From positions 117,805,329-117,869,328 of the forward strand of contig OX235271.1 of the NCBI GenBank assembly GCA_944472155.2: a DNA stretch of 64,000 bases. Direction: 5' to 3'. Positions 47,222 through 58,800 of the stretch are shown here, piece by piece. Under the pieces are notes generated by a model. The model was not told where the DNA came from, made no database searches, and saw only the letters and a list, made by a program, of their open reading frames with translations. Positions within the stretch are counted from its first letter, which is position 1. Each line of letters begins with the position of its first letter. The translations under genes were made by a program, and so were the position numbers. The stretch is from Trichobilharzia szidati. Its lineage: Eukaryota > Platyhelminthes > Trematoda > Strigeidida > Schistosomatidae.

Positions 47222-47467
47222 ATGAAATTCCAAGCCATGAATGTTACTCTAAGGCCCGATCGCTCACTTTTAGATCCTAATTTCGAGTCCTACAAACTTA
47301 GTTCGCTGAAGATCCCCGTGTATGAGGCAAATATTGGTCGTGAAGTTAGACACAGACCTTTTGAAGAAGTTTCCAAACAGCATCTTAAAGCGTATAGTAA
47401 CATCAACTGCCTACACAATAATCCATTTGATGTTGGGCGTGTGTACTATTTTGGTGCAGATGGATCT
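47222..47467 (+). CDS. NUDCD1: NUDCD1 coding exon 1
   Basis: ATG at 47222, with a second in-frame ATG at 47237 (MNVTLRPDR); an in-frame TAA at 47204-47206 rules out a longer frame. Ends ADGS before the donor GTACGT. Phase 0. Confidence 0.88.
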
Positions 47468-50400
47468 GTACGTTATTGAAGACTGATTCATTTTGTTTAT
47501 AGATCATATCAGTTAGCGTACCAGAGTTTCCACAAAATTTCGACTCTGGAAAGGTTATTTTTACCTTCCCAGACTGCGGTGATTTGTTGTCAACTGGAAA
47601 ATTAGCTACTGCGTCCATACAGTTCCCTGCTGCTTTCCACATATCATTGTATGATGGCTTGGGAAACTTATATCTTCTCAAGTCTGACGAGCTGTACTCC
47701 GAGGACTCATTTACTGTGAGTTGTTTTTAATCGTTTATCGTTGGTTAAACGCACTTAAATATGCATATGCTCATTATTTGATTTTTATTGTAGCGTGAAA
47801 TCATTTGTCCTTAGTGGTCACAGTTAGGTGTAGTGAACTAGGGCTTAAGTGTTGTTACTATTACCATAAATAAAAATGTTGCGTCACTGGACTCAACGTA
47901 AAGCTTATTTTGTTTTCCATTAACGTATATATATTCACTAGTGTTATCGATTTTGTACTTTGTGGAATTTCAGTACGGCAACACCCACAGCTTTTACCTT
48001 TAAATCGCCTCGTTTCTTTTTCGTTAATAAATGAAAGGTCTGCTCAAGTTTTAACAGTTTCAAAATCTTATATTTAGAATACTTGTACACTGTGTGCGAA
48101 AAAAGCTGGTTGCTACTGTTCTTCCATATTATTTGTTACTCAAACGCGTATATCTAATTTTTTGCTCTCCTGCCTACTGTTTATGTTCATGGAATTATGA
48201 ATGCCACTCTTGATCAACTACTGGGTTTAACTGCAAAGACTAAACTAAAGTGGAATCATGGGTTGGTGCAGTAACTTGATTTGACAGCACCTCCCAAGTT
48301 CGCAATCTTCTATTTATTGATAGGACATTCGTAACAGATCATAACCGTTTTTATTAAAAAGTGGTTCCCTGTACCCAACTCCTCGACTAACTTCACCATC
48401 TTTTAATCGTTTTTAACACAACCAAAGAGCACTGTAATATTTCTTTTGGCATTCTTGCGGTCGCATTTCCAGAATATGAGCATTGATAGGTGCACCGCAA
48501 AACTAGTGGGATTTTTTGTGGTATGCATAAAGACATAGTGTAGTAGTTAGCTATTTTAAGGACAGCTGTTCAAATTTTTAACCTAAACAGAAATTGAATT
48601 GCGATAAAGAATCGTAAGGTGTCGCTTTTCATCACTAACTGTAATAATTGTTAGTGCCTATGTAGTGTATTTCTGAGTACTGATTTCGCACTCAAGTGCT
48701 GTTGGTAAGCTCAAATTGGGTTTCTGAAACCTACGTCTTAAGTAGATGTTTGAAAAGGTTTCATTTCAGTATTTAGCAAAATTGTACCATCGGATTATCC
48801 TATTCATGAAGAAAAAGCTTTGTATCTTTGAAAAGAATATAAATTTTCGGCTGACGAATATCTAATAAAACGAATTAGTTACTTATCTGTTGAGTCTATG
48901 ACTAGTAGTTTAGTCTGCTTAATTTTAACTTAAGATTTCTAACATAAACAGTATTATATATGTCCAAACCAAGTTCACTTTTAACGGTTTGAAAAAATTT
49001 GGGCATTGGGTATATGATATTCATTATAATAAAGGTTTTTGTATTTCCAAATATCGTTTTGTTTTTCATTCATTGGGAAATACAAAAACCTTTATTGTGA
49101 TGAATAAACAGTATTTTTAAGTGAGGAATATCATTTTACAAAGTGGTGGATTTTGTGCACGCTCAGCGGAGGATATCAGCGTAGCCACATTGTTGTGGAT
49201 TCTATTCAATATCAGAAGTTGGTCCTTCTTTCTTTTTTAAAATTTTAATCCAACTTTTTAGGTTGTTGGCAGCATTCAACCTCCTGTACATAAGAAGCAT
49301 AGTCAATTGTTAGACTGTTTACTTGTTTCAAATGAATCTCAGCTCGATTTGCATTGTTTATTTACCTGTGTTTCGGACAAATCTGAATGTGACTTAATTG
49401 TTACTGATTCAACTTCAGCCTATGTTACGTATCTTGAATGGATCTCGTATACCTCTTCAAGTAAGGGTTATGTGAAATGCCTGTTGTCTATAGTTTGAAC
49501 ATCATGCTATGCGGTACTTTTTATAAGCTTGGTTTTTGTCTAGATGACTAACTTGTTTTTTCGTATTTGTGTACTATTCTGTGGGTTATATTTAATATAT
49601 AAAATGTAACTTTCTACCGTAGACAACCCGGCCATCAACGTAACTCTTTGAACAGAATGCGTAGACACAAAGCAGCACCTTTTCGCGCGATGCTCAGTTG
49701 CACCTTTAATCATGTCCGTATCCTGGCAATCCCTTTTTCTTGATTAAGGCTAGATTTAATCGTTAATCATTAGGTAGAGTTGTTTTAAATCTTAAACTTT
49801 GTGAAACTCGCAAATGTGATGGTGACTTTTTTGAGTGACGAATTAGAAATGTTCCTTACTGAGAAGTATTTTGTAAAAATTCATTTACATCAATTGGCTT
49901 GCAATGACTATTTATTTCATTCACATAATGAAGTAACTTTTCCATACCATACGTGTTTTGCTTCAGTGTGTTCAGAATACAAATTCAGTAGACCAAGATA
50001 ATGACTTTACTTGCTCTGAAAACAGTTGAAAGTCAGCCAGATGCCAAGCATTTATACTGAAATTCAGCAAATAAGGATTAGTATGATTATGCAGACCTAC
50101 AGAAATACTCATTGAGGTGTGTGGAGATTCGAATTCGTCATGCGTATAAGTTCGATCATTTGTAATAAACAGAAGGAACTCAATTTGCAGAGTAAAATAA
50201 ATTATTTATCTGGGAAATCTCTTCATTTGTAGACGCGAAAAATTGAGGAATGTAACGCCCTTTCGTCGCGGAAAATGAGTTTCGAAAAAAAAAACTAGAT
50301 GCCAATATCGACATTAATTTTATAACAGTAGAATAAGTCCGCTTATACGAAAGTGTAAGTGAATAATTTAAACAAAATCAGATAATGCGATTTTACAAAT

Positions 50401-53400
50401 CTCTTATATTTTACCTTAATTTGGATTGTTATGTACACAGTGGTGTCCAACACATCGTATTCATTCACACTATCAGAAGTATTACGTCATGTGGTTATTT
50501 CTTTTTAACCGTGATAAGACCAGTAACATTATCACTTACGCCCAATTAGTAGTAAGCGCGTATGTGTTTTTGAGACACAGTTGAATATCCATCTATAAGT
50601 CAAATGATAATACCTTTATAAGTTTCCAGACTGTAGGTGATACGAATTTCCTGGAATAACTTGAACACCGAGTCAGATTGATTCATTATAAATTATTTAA
50701 ATTAATCCCAGCGTGTTAAGAAAATTAAAACAAGATTTTTTGAACGTTTTGCTGCGTAAGCCACAGCTTCTTCAGCAGATTTATTCGGATTTTTATCAAT
50801 CATCAAAATATATAGTCAAAAATTTTTTACATAAATTGAAGTCAGTTTATTTGAAGGTCATTTGTCCATGGACATTTTTACCAATAGAAATATGTAAGCA
50901 GTCATCACATATATTTGTAATGACTAATGTCAAATTGTTGTTGTATATACTCTTCTATAGCTGATTTATAAAGATTAGTCTTGTATGAGTGTGTGTGCAT
51001 GTATGTTATTTGTCATATGGAAAATACGTGAATTCGTATGTGATAAACATGATACTACATGTTTTAAAAGGTCATGGAGGCTCACAGAGTGTTTGTTGTT
51101 TTTTCATCTGTCTTGCTTCATAAGAGTTTGCCCTTCTTTCCTATTCACTGCATTCGATGTGGTTAAAATGTGCAAGGCTTCAGAAGTCAATCTTTCTTTA
51201 TGTGAGTGAAATCCTCTTCCAAGAATTTCGACGTTGTCGAAATCAGTCTTATGTCCGCTGTCTATCGCATGCATTGTTATAGCCGATCTTTTTTCCAGAC
51301 TTTTTAATTCTACTTCATTTCTGGGTGGACGTTTCGTGCATAGTCTATGTTCATTCACTCTGACCTTCACCTGCCTAGTGCTTTCCCTTATATAGCGTGC
51401 ATCACATTCTGAACACTATCCTATAAACACAATTACTTTGTGACATTCTGGGAACTATATCTTTGACATGCACCAACGCTTTCTCCAGAGAATTAGAAGG
51501 TTTGACATAGACTTTAATATTATATGAAGCAAATAGTCTTTGAAGGTGTTCAGCTGTGTCCTTTCGATATGGAATGGCTATCGTCGATAGGCAAGGTCAT
51601 GTTCAAATAGATAAGGGGAAGCGAGTATGGAAGATTGAAATAAAGACAAAATACATTACGCTTTCATTACATCGCTTAGATAAACAGTTAGTCATTAGAG
51701 AAAGAAATTATATATCTATCTCAATGTATTCCCATTAGTATATATATATATATATATATTGTATGTAGAGTATTCAACTGAAGAGTTCCACCGAAACTTG
51801 ATGAATTCATTAAATCCTGCTTTATTAACCTATTTTGCTTGTTTTAATATTCGTAACGGGAAATAAATGTTTTCAAGTAAAAAGTTTACATTTAACTTTA
51901 AAGAGTCAGTATTAAAATAGTCAGCACCATATGCTTACACTAGGTATGGCTCGTTTTCTAATATGCAAACGTTTGTGTATTTGTTGACTTGTATTATTAT
52001 TTGAAAAAACCCTTTGTAGCATCTTATGAACCCTGGTCCTTGGTTCGACACCAGAAACTTGTTGCCTCTTCATTCCCTGATTTTGCTGCATTCGAAGGTG
52101 ACTGTTCAGCACTTCACATATGCTCTGAAAGAAAATTTCACGCCATTTATGACTCTCAAAATTCACTTTGTTATAAGGCAGATGTCAACGAATGTAAGTT
52201 TTGCATAGTGATAAACAAAATAACACTTGATGTTCTGAGCTGATTATTCTCAAAACGGTTATTGTTTACGAAATTTGTAACAGTTTGAAAGTTGTAGCTT
52301 TATGGAATCAAAGGATGAGAAACATGTAGTGGAGGAATCCTTGAATTTTTAGATACGATTAATTAGCAATACTGTAACAATAAGATATTACAGCACAACT
52401 TAAAAGTCACGTGGCTTTTCTTACACAAGCTAGTATCTGAAAACTCGGGTTTTTGATAGCTGTTAGAATACATAATTATTCTAACTACCAAGGAGGTGGT
52501 CCGTATATTATTTCGCAACTGCTTGTTTGTACGTCACCTACATTTTTAACTTGCACTGTAGCGGCATCTAGATGTCAGAGAAAACTTCGCCTCTGATTTC
52601 TTGTCTGCATTTCGATCTCGAAATGAAAATGAATCGATGAAATTGTTGATGCTATCATCACCTGGCAGTAATTATAATGGTACGCTATTTCATATGAGAT
52701 ACCTATTTATACGGTTTTAAGAAGTGTATTCGGACGGCTAGACAGAGGAAAACTAAAGAGTATTAATATCAACCAAACTTGTACACAGCCTGGTACACTG
52801 TTGTATGTCATTACCTACTTTCACTGATGTTAACCAGGTTGAATTCTGATGGTTTGTATTTATCCTTGTACAGGTGGTGCATCTAAAGCTGTGGATACAA
52901 AGATTTCTGCTTCTGTAAAGGACACAAGGTTTTCTGTTACGTGGTCGCAAACTGATACCGATGAAGATATGGATTTAAATCTACTTAGCATTGCTATTAC
53001 ACTAAACAACGTAACATTACCGTCATCATACGACCCAAATATTGTTTTGGTGCAGATTACTCCAGTTTGTGAAGGAGCTCGTGATTATCAAATACTTAGC
53101 GTGAAATTGTGCTCTTATATTTCTACCAACGAATCTGAGAAAGTCAATAATGACCCAATCATACTAATTTATCAAACTTTATATGGACCAGTGAGACCTA
53201 CATCTTCATGGACCTACGATCGTAAAGCTAACTGGTATGTTCATATATATAGTGTGCAACTATAATTTGTATGCGTCTTTAACTGTGTATAGGTACCCCA
53301 AAGCGCTCCTGTTTTTTTATTTCTAGCATCGAAGTGCATATCAACAAGCAAACCACTCAGTACTGGCCTCGCTTATTGCTTGATTCACGTGAAGATGAAA

Positions 53401-54807
53401 AATTAAGGTATGCGCAAACTCTTGATGTGGAAGATCAATCAGATGTCGAGGGTACTATAATGTCAAAACCACCTTTCAACGTTGGACAGCTGGAAGAAGT
53501 TGACTTCCCTATGAGTGAATATGATCCTGATTTAGTGTTGCAGCGGTTTGATCATGAAACTCTTAAATGTACACATCAGGTAGTCATTTTATGCTTTCAT
53601 AGTTTTCGTTTAGACACGAAAACAAAACTTTTTATTTGTCTCCGTATGTACAAGGCAATTTGAACTTTCGATTCACTTCTTAGACAGGTTTGGGAGTTTC
53701 TTCAGTTAAGCTGCGGCTCATTGATTTGACGGTGACTCTCAGCTTGCTCTCACGTATCCGTAGTTAGGCTTGATGACTTCCTCTCATAATAAGTGTGGCC
53801 CGTCATGTAAATGATTGATTAGTATTATAACCAGTTTGTGATAGGTATACTAATGCCTATTTCTACGCATTTGGTTTCATGATTATTCTCATTTTTGAAG
53901 CACTACGACCATGCGTGAGTAGTTGAATTGCAGTTATTTGTCAATATTGAGTCGCCATGTGATATTTTAACTACCTTGCAATTTATATTACAAGAACGAA
54001 ATATTTGCTGAAAATTGTCCTCCAGCAATACGTATTGTTCTTTCTGCTTGCTACTGGCGGTCGTGCCTATCATTATCAAATCAAACCAACTCAGGTATAT
54101 CACTTATCAATTGCCACAATTTCTAATGTGAAAGTAACACGATTCTGGTTACTTAGAAGCCTTTATTTTACATATAGTCAGGCAATTCGTTATGTCTACC
54201 TAACTACCTTAAAATCACCTCATTAGTTTTATACAATTATCGAAAACTTCCATCAATATTATTTGCCTAGGTTCATTTGTCCAGTCATCAGTGGTTATTC
54301 AAGATTCGTTGTGCTAATTCGAAATCGAATGCAACTCAGGCTTTCTGTATTCGTCAGGATGTAGATGGAATCGTTTGGTTGCCGCAGTGTCATTTTAACT
54401 CCATGAAGACAAATTCAGATAAAGACCAATATGTTTGGAAACATGTCTCGACTTTGCAAGCATTCGGCTATGTTCTTGCCAGCAAGAGAGAGAGTCGATT
54501 CGTTTCTAGTCCGGTCTTATTTAACGAAACTCCACTAAAATTTGTGGCTGTTGCAGATTTCACGAGAAGAATCTACATATATTGTCAACCTCTATCAAAT
54601 AATGCAAAAGATACGGAACTCCGTAAGCGTATTACGGATAATTCATCTCCCACCAAAGAACAACAGCTTGTACACGTAGCATCACAACATGTAGTTAGTC
54701 TACCAACCAATGAACCAATAATTGGATTTGTTGCTACTGACAAACCATATGCATCGTGTTTAGTTTGTACACAGTCTACATTGTATCTTTTACCAATTGA
54801 TGGATGA
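47222..54807 (+). CDS. NUDCD1: NudC domain-containing protein 1 (NUDCD1/CML66 orthologue), seven coding exons
   Basis: NUDCD1 is a CS-domain protein of the NudC co-chaperone family; in animals it helps HSP90-linked folding of selected clients, notably RNA helicases, in nucleus and cytosol. Joining 47222-47467, 47503-47715, 49262-49460, 52572-52679, 52874-53234, 53327-53579 and 54271-54807 gives one open frame of 638 residues (human is about 583). Matches to the human protein run from end to end: RSLLDPNFESYKLS, DGLGNLYLL, YLEWIS, the CS region with TWSQTDTDED and SSWTYDRKANCIEVHI, then LEEVDF, FCIRQDVDGIVWLPQ, LQAFGYVLASKRESRF, ASQHVVSLPTNEPIIGF. The flanking regions probably form WD-like beta strands. 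All introns are GT-AG and phases agree. Exon 4 is the least certain; a missed small exon is possible. Introns 3 and 2 carry a Penelope-like fragment and a hairpin. Confidence 0.93.
47503..47715 (+). CDS. NUDCD1: NUDCD1 coding exon 2
   Basis: Acceptor TTTATAG at 47502; 71 codons including FHISLYDGLGNLYLLKSDE; donor GTGAGT at 47716. The preceding intron is only 35 bp, short but seen in schistosome 5' introns. Phase 0 at both ends. Confidence 0.9.
47716..49261 (+). other. NUDCD1 intron 2
   Basis: 1546 bp, AT-rich; holds the hairpin at 49020-49104 and nothing else recognised. Confidence 0.8.
49020..49104. repeat. Hairpin with 29-bp arms in NUDCD1 intron 2
   Basis: 49020-49048 pairs with 49076-49104 (AATAAAGG.TTTTTGTATTTCC against GGAAATACAAAAACCTTTATT) with two mismatches and a 27-base loop. 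It may be a small foldback element or a chance inverted duplication. Confidence 0.8.
49262..49460 (+). CDS. NUDCD1: NUDCD1 coding exon 3
   Basis: Acceptor TTTTTAG ends at 49261; reads VVGSIQPPVHKKHSQLLDCLLVS to VTYLEWISYTSS; donor GTAAGG at 49461. It leaves one base for the next codon. Confidence 0.88.
51104..51560 (-). pseudogene. Penelope-like element C-terminal region with GIY-YIG endonuclease
   Basis: Penelope-like elements end in a GIY-YIG nuclease that cuts the target. The reverse strand reads LFASYNIKVYVKPSNSLEKALVHVKDIVP, QSNCVYR, then in the next phase CSECDARYIRESTRQVKVRVNEHR, ITMHAIDSGHKTDFDNVEIL, ERLTSEALHI and AVNRKEG, the order found in this family (CX2C linker, YIG, R-x-x-EH, H-A-x-x-x-GH, E, N-R). 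YIG is YIR here, and a frameshift lies near 51405, so the fragment is inactive. The RT part is missing. Schistosome examples are the Cercyon/Perere-10 type. Confidence 0.8.
51739..51759. repeat. AT dinucleotide microsatellite
   Basis: About 10 TA units directly before the dispersed repeat at 51764. Confidence 0.9.
51764..51880 (+). repeat. Dispersed repeat with hammerhead-like core words, copy 2
   Basis: Second member of the pair described at 37033-37160. The core word is CTGAAGAG here, against CTGATGAG in copy 1; the 3' parts are nearly the same. Confidence 0.75.
52572..52679 (+). CDS. NUDCD1: NUDCD1 coding exon 4
   Basis: Chosen acceptor is CATCTAG at 52571. The stronger-looking TGTAG at 52561, 10 bp upstream, would bring a stop into phase. 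Reads NVRENFASDFLSAFRSRNENE and ends at donor GTACGC (52680). Similarity to human is weak, so the 5' edge is inferred from phase. Confidence 0.65.
52874..53234 (+). CDS. NUDCD1: NUDCD1 coding exon 5 (CS domain, first part)
   Basis: Acceptor TTGTACAG ends at 52873; donor GTATGT at 53235. Encodes the first strands of the CS domain (TRFSVTWSQTDTDEDMDL) and ends inside SSWTYDRKAN. Confidence 0.9.
53327..53579 (+). CDS. NUDCD1: NUDCD1 coding exon 6 (end of CS domain and acidic linker)
   Basis: Acceptor TATTTCTAG ends at 53326; donor GTAGTC at 53580. Reads IEVHINKQTTQYWPRLL, then an acidic linker with QLEEVDF, the counterpart of the human ELEECDIFF segment. Confidence 0.9.
54271..54807 (+). CDS. 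NUDCD1: NUDCD1 terminal coding exon 7
   Basis: Acceptor TTGCCTAG ends at 54270; runs to TGA at 54805-54807. This is the best conserved part (QDVDGIVWLPQ, YVLASKRE, LPTNEPIIGFVATDKP). Confidence 0.93.
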   Translation, partial: VHLSSHQWLFKIRCANSKSNATQAFCIRQDVDGIVWLPQCHFNSMKTNSDKDQYVWKHVSTLQAFGYVLASKRESRFVSSPVLFNETPLKFVAVADFTRRIYIYCQPLSNNAKDTELRKRITDNSSPTKEQQLVHVASQHVVSLPTNEPIIGFVATDKPYASCLVCTQSTLYLLPIDG

Positions 54808-55390
54808 ACTAACACAATTCGTGTATGTATAGTCTATCTGTGTGCAACTCTTTGAATCCGTTACGGTTTTGATTATACATTATTTTGGGTTAAATCATTG
54901 CTTTTACTTCACAAGTTGAATGTTGAGATCGAACTTCCAAAGTCAGGTGATTTGAACCAGTTAACTAGTTCATGTGTTTTTTCGCCATATTATCAATTAT
55001 TAAGAATATGGAAATACCCCCTCATTACTTTAGGCGTTCTACTAGGGATAAGTGACAAGTTCACTTCCAGTCGGCTAGCACAGACTTGAACTACCCAGTC
55101 CCATCTCTCACTCGTATAATAAGTTTAACTTATAGCTTGGTTCAGGAAACTCTAAATGACCAATAGTAGGTTGAACCGCTATTATCTAAACGCGTTAGTA
55201 AATTAATTTATCTCAAAGTTCAGTAGTAGATGTATGTATTCATGAGATGATGAAAAAATTCGTAAGTAACAAAGTACAAATAATGAGTTACAATGGATGT
55301 TTTGTTTATTTCCTTTACACTAACGTAGGGTTACTGTGCAATTAAATGGGATTTTCGTCAAGTGTCTCATGGGATTTGGAAGCTTGTCTT
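54808..55390. other. Convergent intergenic region, NUDCD1 and CSN2 3' ends
   Basis: 583 bp between the two stop codons. It must hold both 3' untranslated regions; no strong AATAAA was found close to either stop. No gene seen. Confidence 0.6.
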
Positions 55391-55840
55391 TCAGTTAAAA
55401 ATCGGCATTCTGTTAGACATAGCACTTTGTAAGTGGCGTAACCGCAGAGCCAATTTGTCAAGGGCCTGGTAGCGAGCTTCTGAAGTAGCTTCTGTATTGA
55501 GCATCAAAATGTGATGTTCTTGGTCGATTCGTGCTTGTATGGTGTTGTCTAGAATGCATGAAACTAAAAGGCTTTCTACTTCAGGGTCACTAAGATTTAA
55601 TTGTTGTGAGATAAAAGGTATCCTGATTCTGGTGTATGGACGAATTAATTTAATCAAAACTTCAGTTCTGATGTTACGAAGTAAGTCTTCAATGTGTTCG
55701 CGAATGAAAGGATCTTCCATGATTGAATCACGTTCACGTCGCAGTATGGACTCGAATTCCACAATGTCATTATTTTGATAAGCTGTTACAAGACTCGTCA
55801 TAGCCACGATCTGAGGGTCATTTTTGTACGGCTTCGTTTC
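55391..55840 (-). CDS. COPS2: CSN2 coding exon 2
   Basis: The reverse-strand acceptor TTTATTTATCAG ends at 55841; reads [14 protein letters not shown] through the winged-helix part of the PCI domain to TGA at 55393-55391. 149 codons. Confidence 0.95.
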   Translation of the reverse strand, partial: ETKPYKNDPQIVAMTSLVTAYQNNDIVEFESILRRERDSIMEDPFIREHIEDLLRNIRTEVLIKLIRPYTRIRIPFISQQLNLSDPEVESLLVSCILDNTIQARIDQEHHILMLNTEATSEARYQALDKLALRLRHLQSAMSNRMPIFN

Positions 55841-58800
55841 CTGATAAATAAACGGTGTATAAACAAAAAGCAATAAACTGTTTAAGTATTATGTGTTGGT
55901 TACGAAAAGGGAGCATTCGGTTCAATTCTTAGTAGTATTTCAGGTTCCGAATTACTATTGCACTTCGTCAAGAAATTTACTGGCGAAAATCCGGTTTTTG
56001 ATAATGTCACGGTAACGTGACAAACTATCAATTTACGTTATTGATCATGGTAGCCAAAATTTAACGAATTCATGCTTGATATCTAAAACTGAAGAAGCAG
56101 CTGACGACGGTTGACATGCTACATATATTAATTTTTCCTTACTTCTAGTGTAAGCAACCGAAAGCCCCATTCATCCATATTATCTAATATGTACTTACTC
56201 TCAATGGCCAGGACTCACAGCCATAAAGGAGGACGGAGCGGACTGCTGAGCAGCACACATACTCTTTGGTCGAAAGTCGGATATCACGTCTACGCCAGAG
56301 ACGGCGTAAACTGGCATATGCGAGACGAGCCTTCTGTATCCGTGCTGAGATTTCGTCAGAGATCAACCCGTTGGCGTTGGCTAATGCAAATTCCCAAATA
56401 AGTGAAGCGGTCAACACGCTCTATCACTTCACTTCCTATTTCTAAGCTAGGAGTCAATGTAGTCCAGTCCTGTAGCATCATCTTACACTTGACAGGAGGA
56501 GCGAATCGCATGCCAAACACTAGAGAAGATTGCTGCCTGTCAAGGTGTTCGGAAGACCCTGTCTGCATTTGTTCAGCGTCTTCACCTAGAAGGACTATAT
56601 CATCTGCATATTCTAAGTCAACGAGATTAATCCCTAGTGGTAACAAGTTAATATCCGAATCGCTGAAGTCACTTATGTTTAAGTCCATTAGTACATCTAC
56701 TGGGACCCACTCAGGGAGGGATTTGTCTGCCCTGACACTCAATGCTATCCCCACACCTGCGAGTCCTCGCGAAATAGCTGTGAGGTCTCCTGACACCCTT
56801 AAAGTAAATTCTGCAGATTCACCTTGTTGGCTGGGTGGGGTTTAAGTAAATGATGCGTATGCGTATCTCCAAGACACAACATACATCCATGGCTGGAGAT
56901 GCTAGAGTTCTTGCTAGTGATACCTGTTGTGCGATTTGGCAGAGGGTACTGACGTTGAATGCTCCTATATGAAGTTGGTTTGGTGGCTTTAAGAGGTTGT
57001 CAAGGGTGTTCCTATGGCTCTCATTGTTGTTTGTGGTCAAAGAGTGAGGTGAAGATGACTCACTAGCCTGAACAATAGTACTAACTGCAGCAGGGGAGTA
57101 AGGTGATATGGGAGAATGGTGCTCGGGGAGGCTTCGTGTGCTCTTAGAAGTGTGTGAGCGGTTGTTACTTCCCGGCCACCCACACCGTGGAAGTTGGCTG
57201 ATTCTTCAGGTACCTGTAACAGAAAGAGGGTTAGTGTTGCGTGACCGCAGAGCCCAGGGAACAACTCCTCAAGGCCAGCTTGTATGACCTGGTTTCTTGG
57301 AATGGTTCCGTATCAGTAAACTTACCGCCGGTTACGGACCACGGTAGGACAAGTCAGGATGTACAATTGTTGGGGTCAACCTTTTCTAACCCCCTCCATC
57401 CAGAGTGGAGAGACAGCATAACTGGCATGCTGGTCATCTGAGGGGCACACCTCACTGCTGTTACATCCCTGTTCACTGCCCACAGACCCCCAGCATAGTG
57501 TAAAAAAATTCTTCCACTGTACCGGTAACTGCTTTAAGTCTTATCGCTATCCTAACAACCTTTCTGGCATGGTAGGACCTGCAGGAACAATAGTTCCAGC
57601 CAGTGTAGCTTGTTGGGTCACTGAGATGTCCAAGGCCGACCATCACGTCAAGGTAGCAGCTATCGGTCGGGATGGAAGTAGTGCAGGTACAAGAGGACAC
57701 CATGGTTGTATAAACTCATCAAGCGGATTAGGTGATTTTACCAGCTTTTTCACCCAGTTTAACTTCATGATTCTTAACTGCTTATAGGAAATTTGTATGC
57801 AGCTCTGATGTTGAAATTCAACTATGTAGCTATATGTCGATTCACGGATTCACAAGTATTCCTGAATAAATATTTTGTCCTCTGAAGAACTTTTACCAAG
57901 CAGCTTTCCTACTCAGCACAATTACTACCATATTTGTATTACCTGATGTTCGAACCGAGAAACCTCGTAAAAGTTAGATAAATAGGCTTATGACGACGCA
58001 CGTATAAAGAAGAGAAGACAGTGCGAAATAAAGTGAAAGAAAGTAAAATGATATTAAAATTAATGAAAAAACATTCACGAACCTGGGAATCAAAAGGATT
58101 AATTCCTGACTTCATCAACATACTGGCTAAAACTAGGTACTTGAGACAGTGTGTTCTACGTTGACATCCAGACTCGTCATAGTTTTTAAAGGCCTCGAAA
58201 AAGTCTGTATGAGATTTGGCATATTCTCCTTCGCGAAGATGCATCTTTCCACCACATTCTCGTATAATACCCATTATAAGAGGGTGCGGGATGGCCGATT
58301 TGATGTGTAAAGATTGTTCATACAAGGCTTTTAACTTCTTGTTATTTTTCTGGGCTGTATACATTTGAATTTCCAAAGCATAGATCTCTAACAGCTGAGT
58401 CCCTTTCTTTAAGTCATCTTCTCCATCATTTGTTTGACAAGATTCACGTAGTTCTTTAACAATCTTTTGTAAATGCATATAATCACCACGTTCCAAATAA
58501 AGTTTCCCCAGTTTTGTGTTGGTTTTGAACCATAACCTTTCATTTTTAGACTCTCGGAGTGCATCTAGAGTAGTAATGTAGAAGCGTTGCAACAAGTCCA
58601 TTTGCTTAGACGTTGACACATAATCCAAGATTGAGTTAATAGATTTTTCTGAGTAATTCCGAGTGACAGCAGATTTTATGTAAGTAAGAAGAATCTTGTA
58701 ATTTTCCATCATGTTATCGAATCTCCCAAGTCTGAAGTTTATCTTAATCATCTGCTTCAATGCTCTAAACCCCCAATCACCTTTGGTCCCAGCCCCTTCG

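Larger units (their letters stand above)
49461..52571 (+). other. NUDCD1 intron 3
   Basis: 3.1 kb. Contains a Penelope-like fragment on the reverse strand (51104-51560), an AT microsatellite (51739-51759) and a dispersed repeat (51764-51880). The frames at 51989-52243 and 52026-52208 are not NUDCD1-like. Confidence 0.75.

Noticed and set aside
51989..52243. Candidate NUDCD1 exon
   Set aside because: No match to the expected segment and phase does not join exon 3; the phase-consistent exon is 52572-52679.
54005..54226. Candidate extra NUDCD1 exon
   Set aside because: Exons 6 and 7 already join without a gap against the known protein (THQ to VHLSSHQW).
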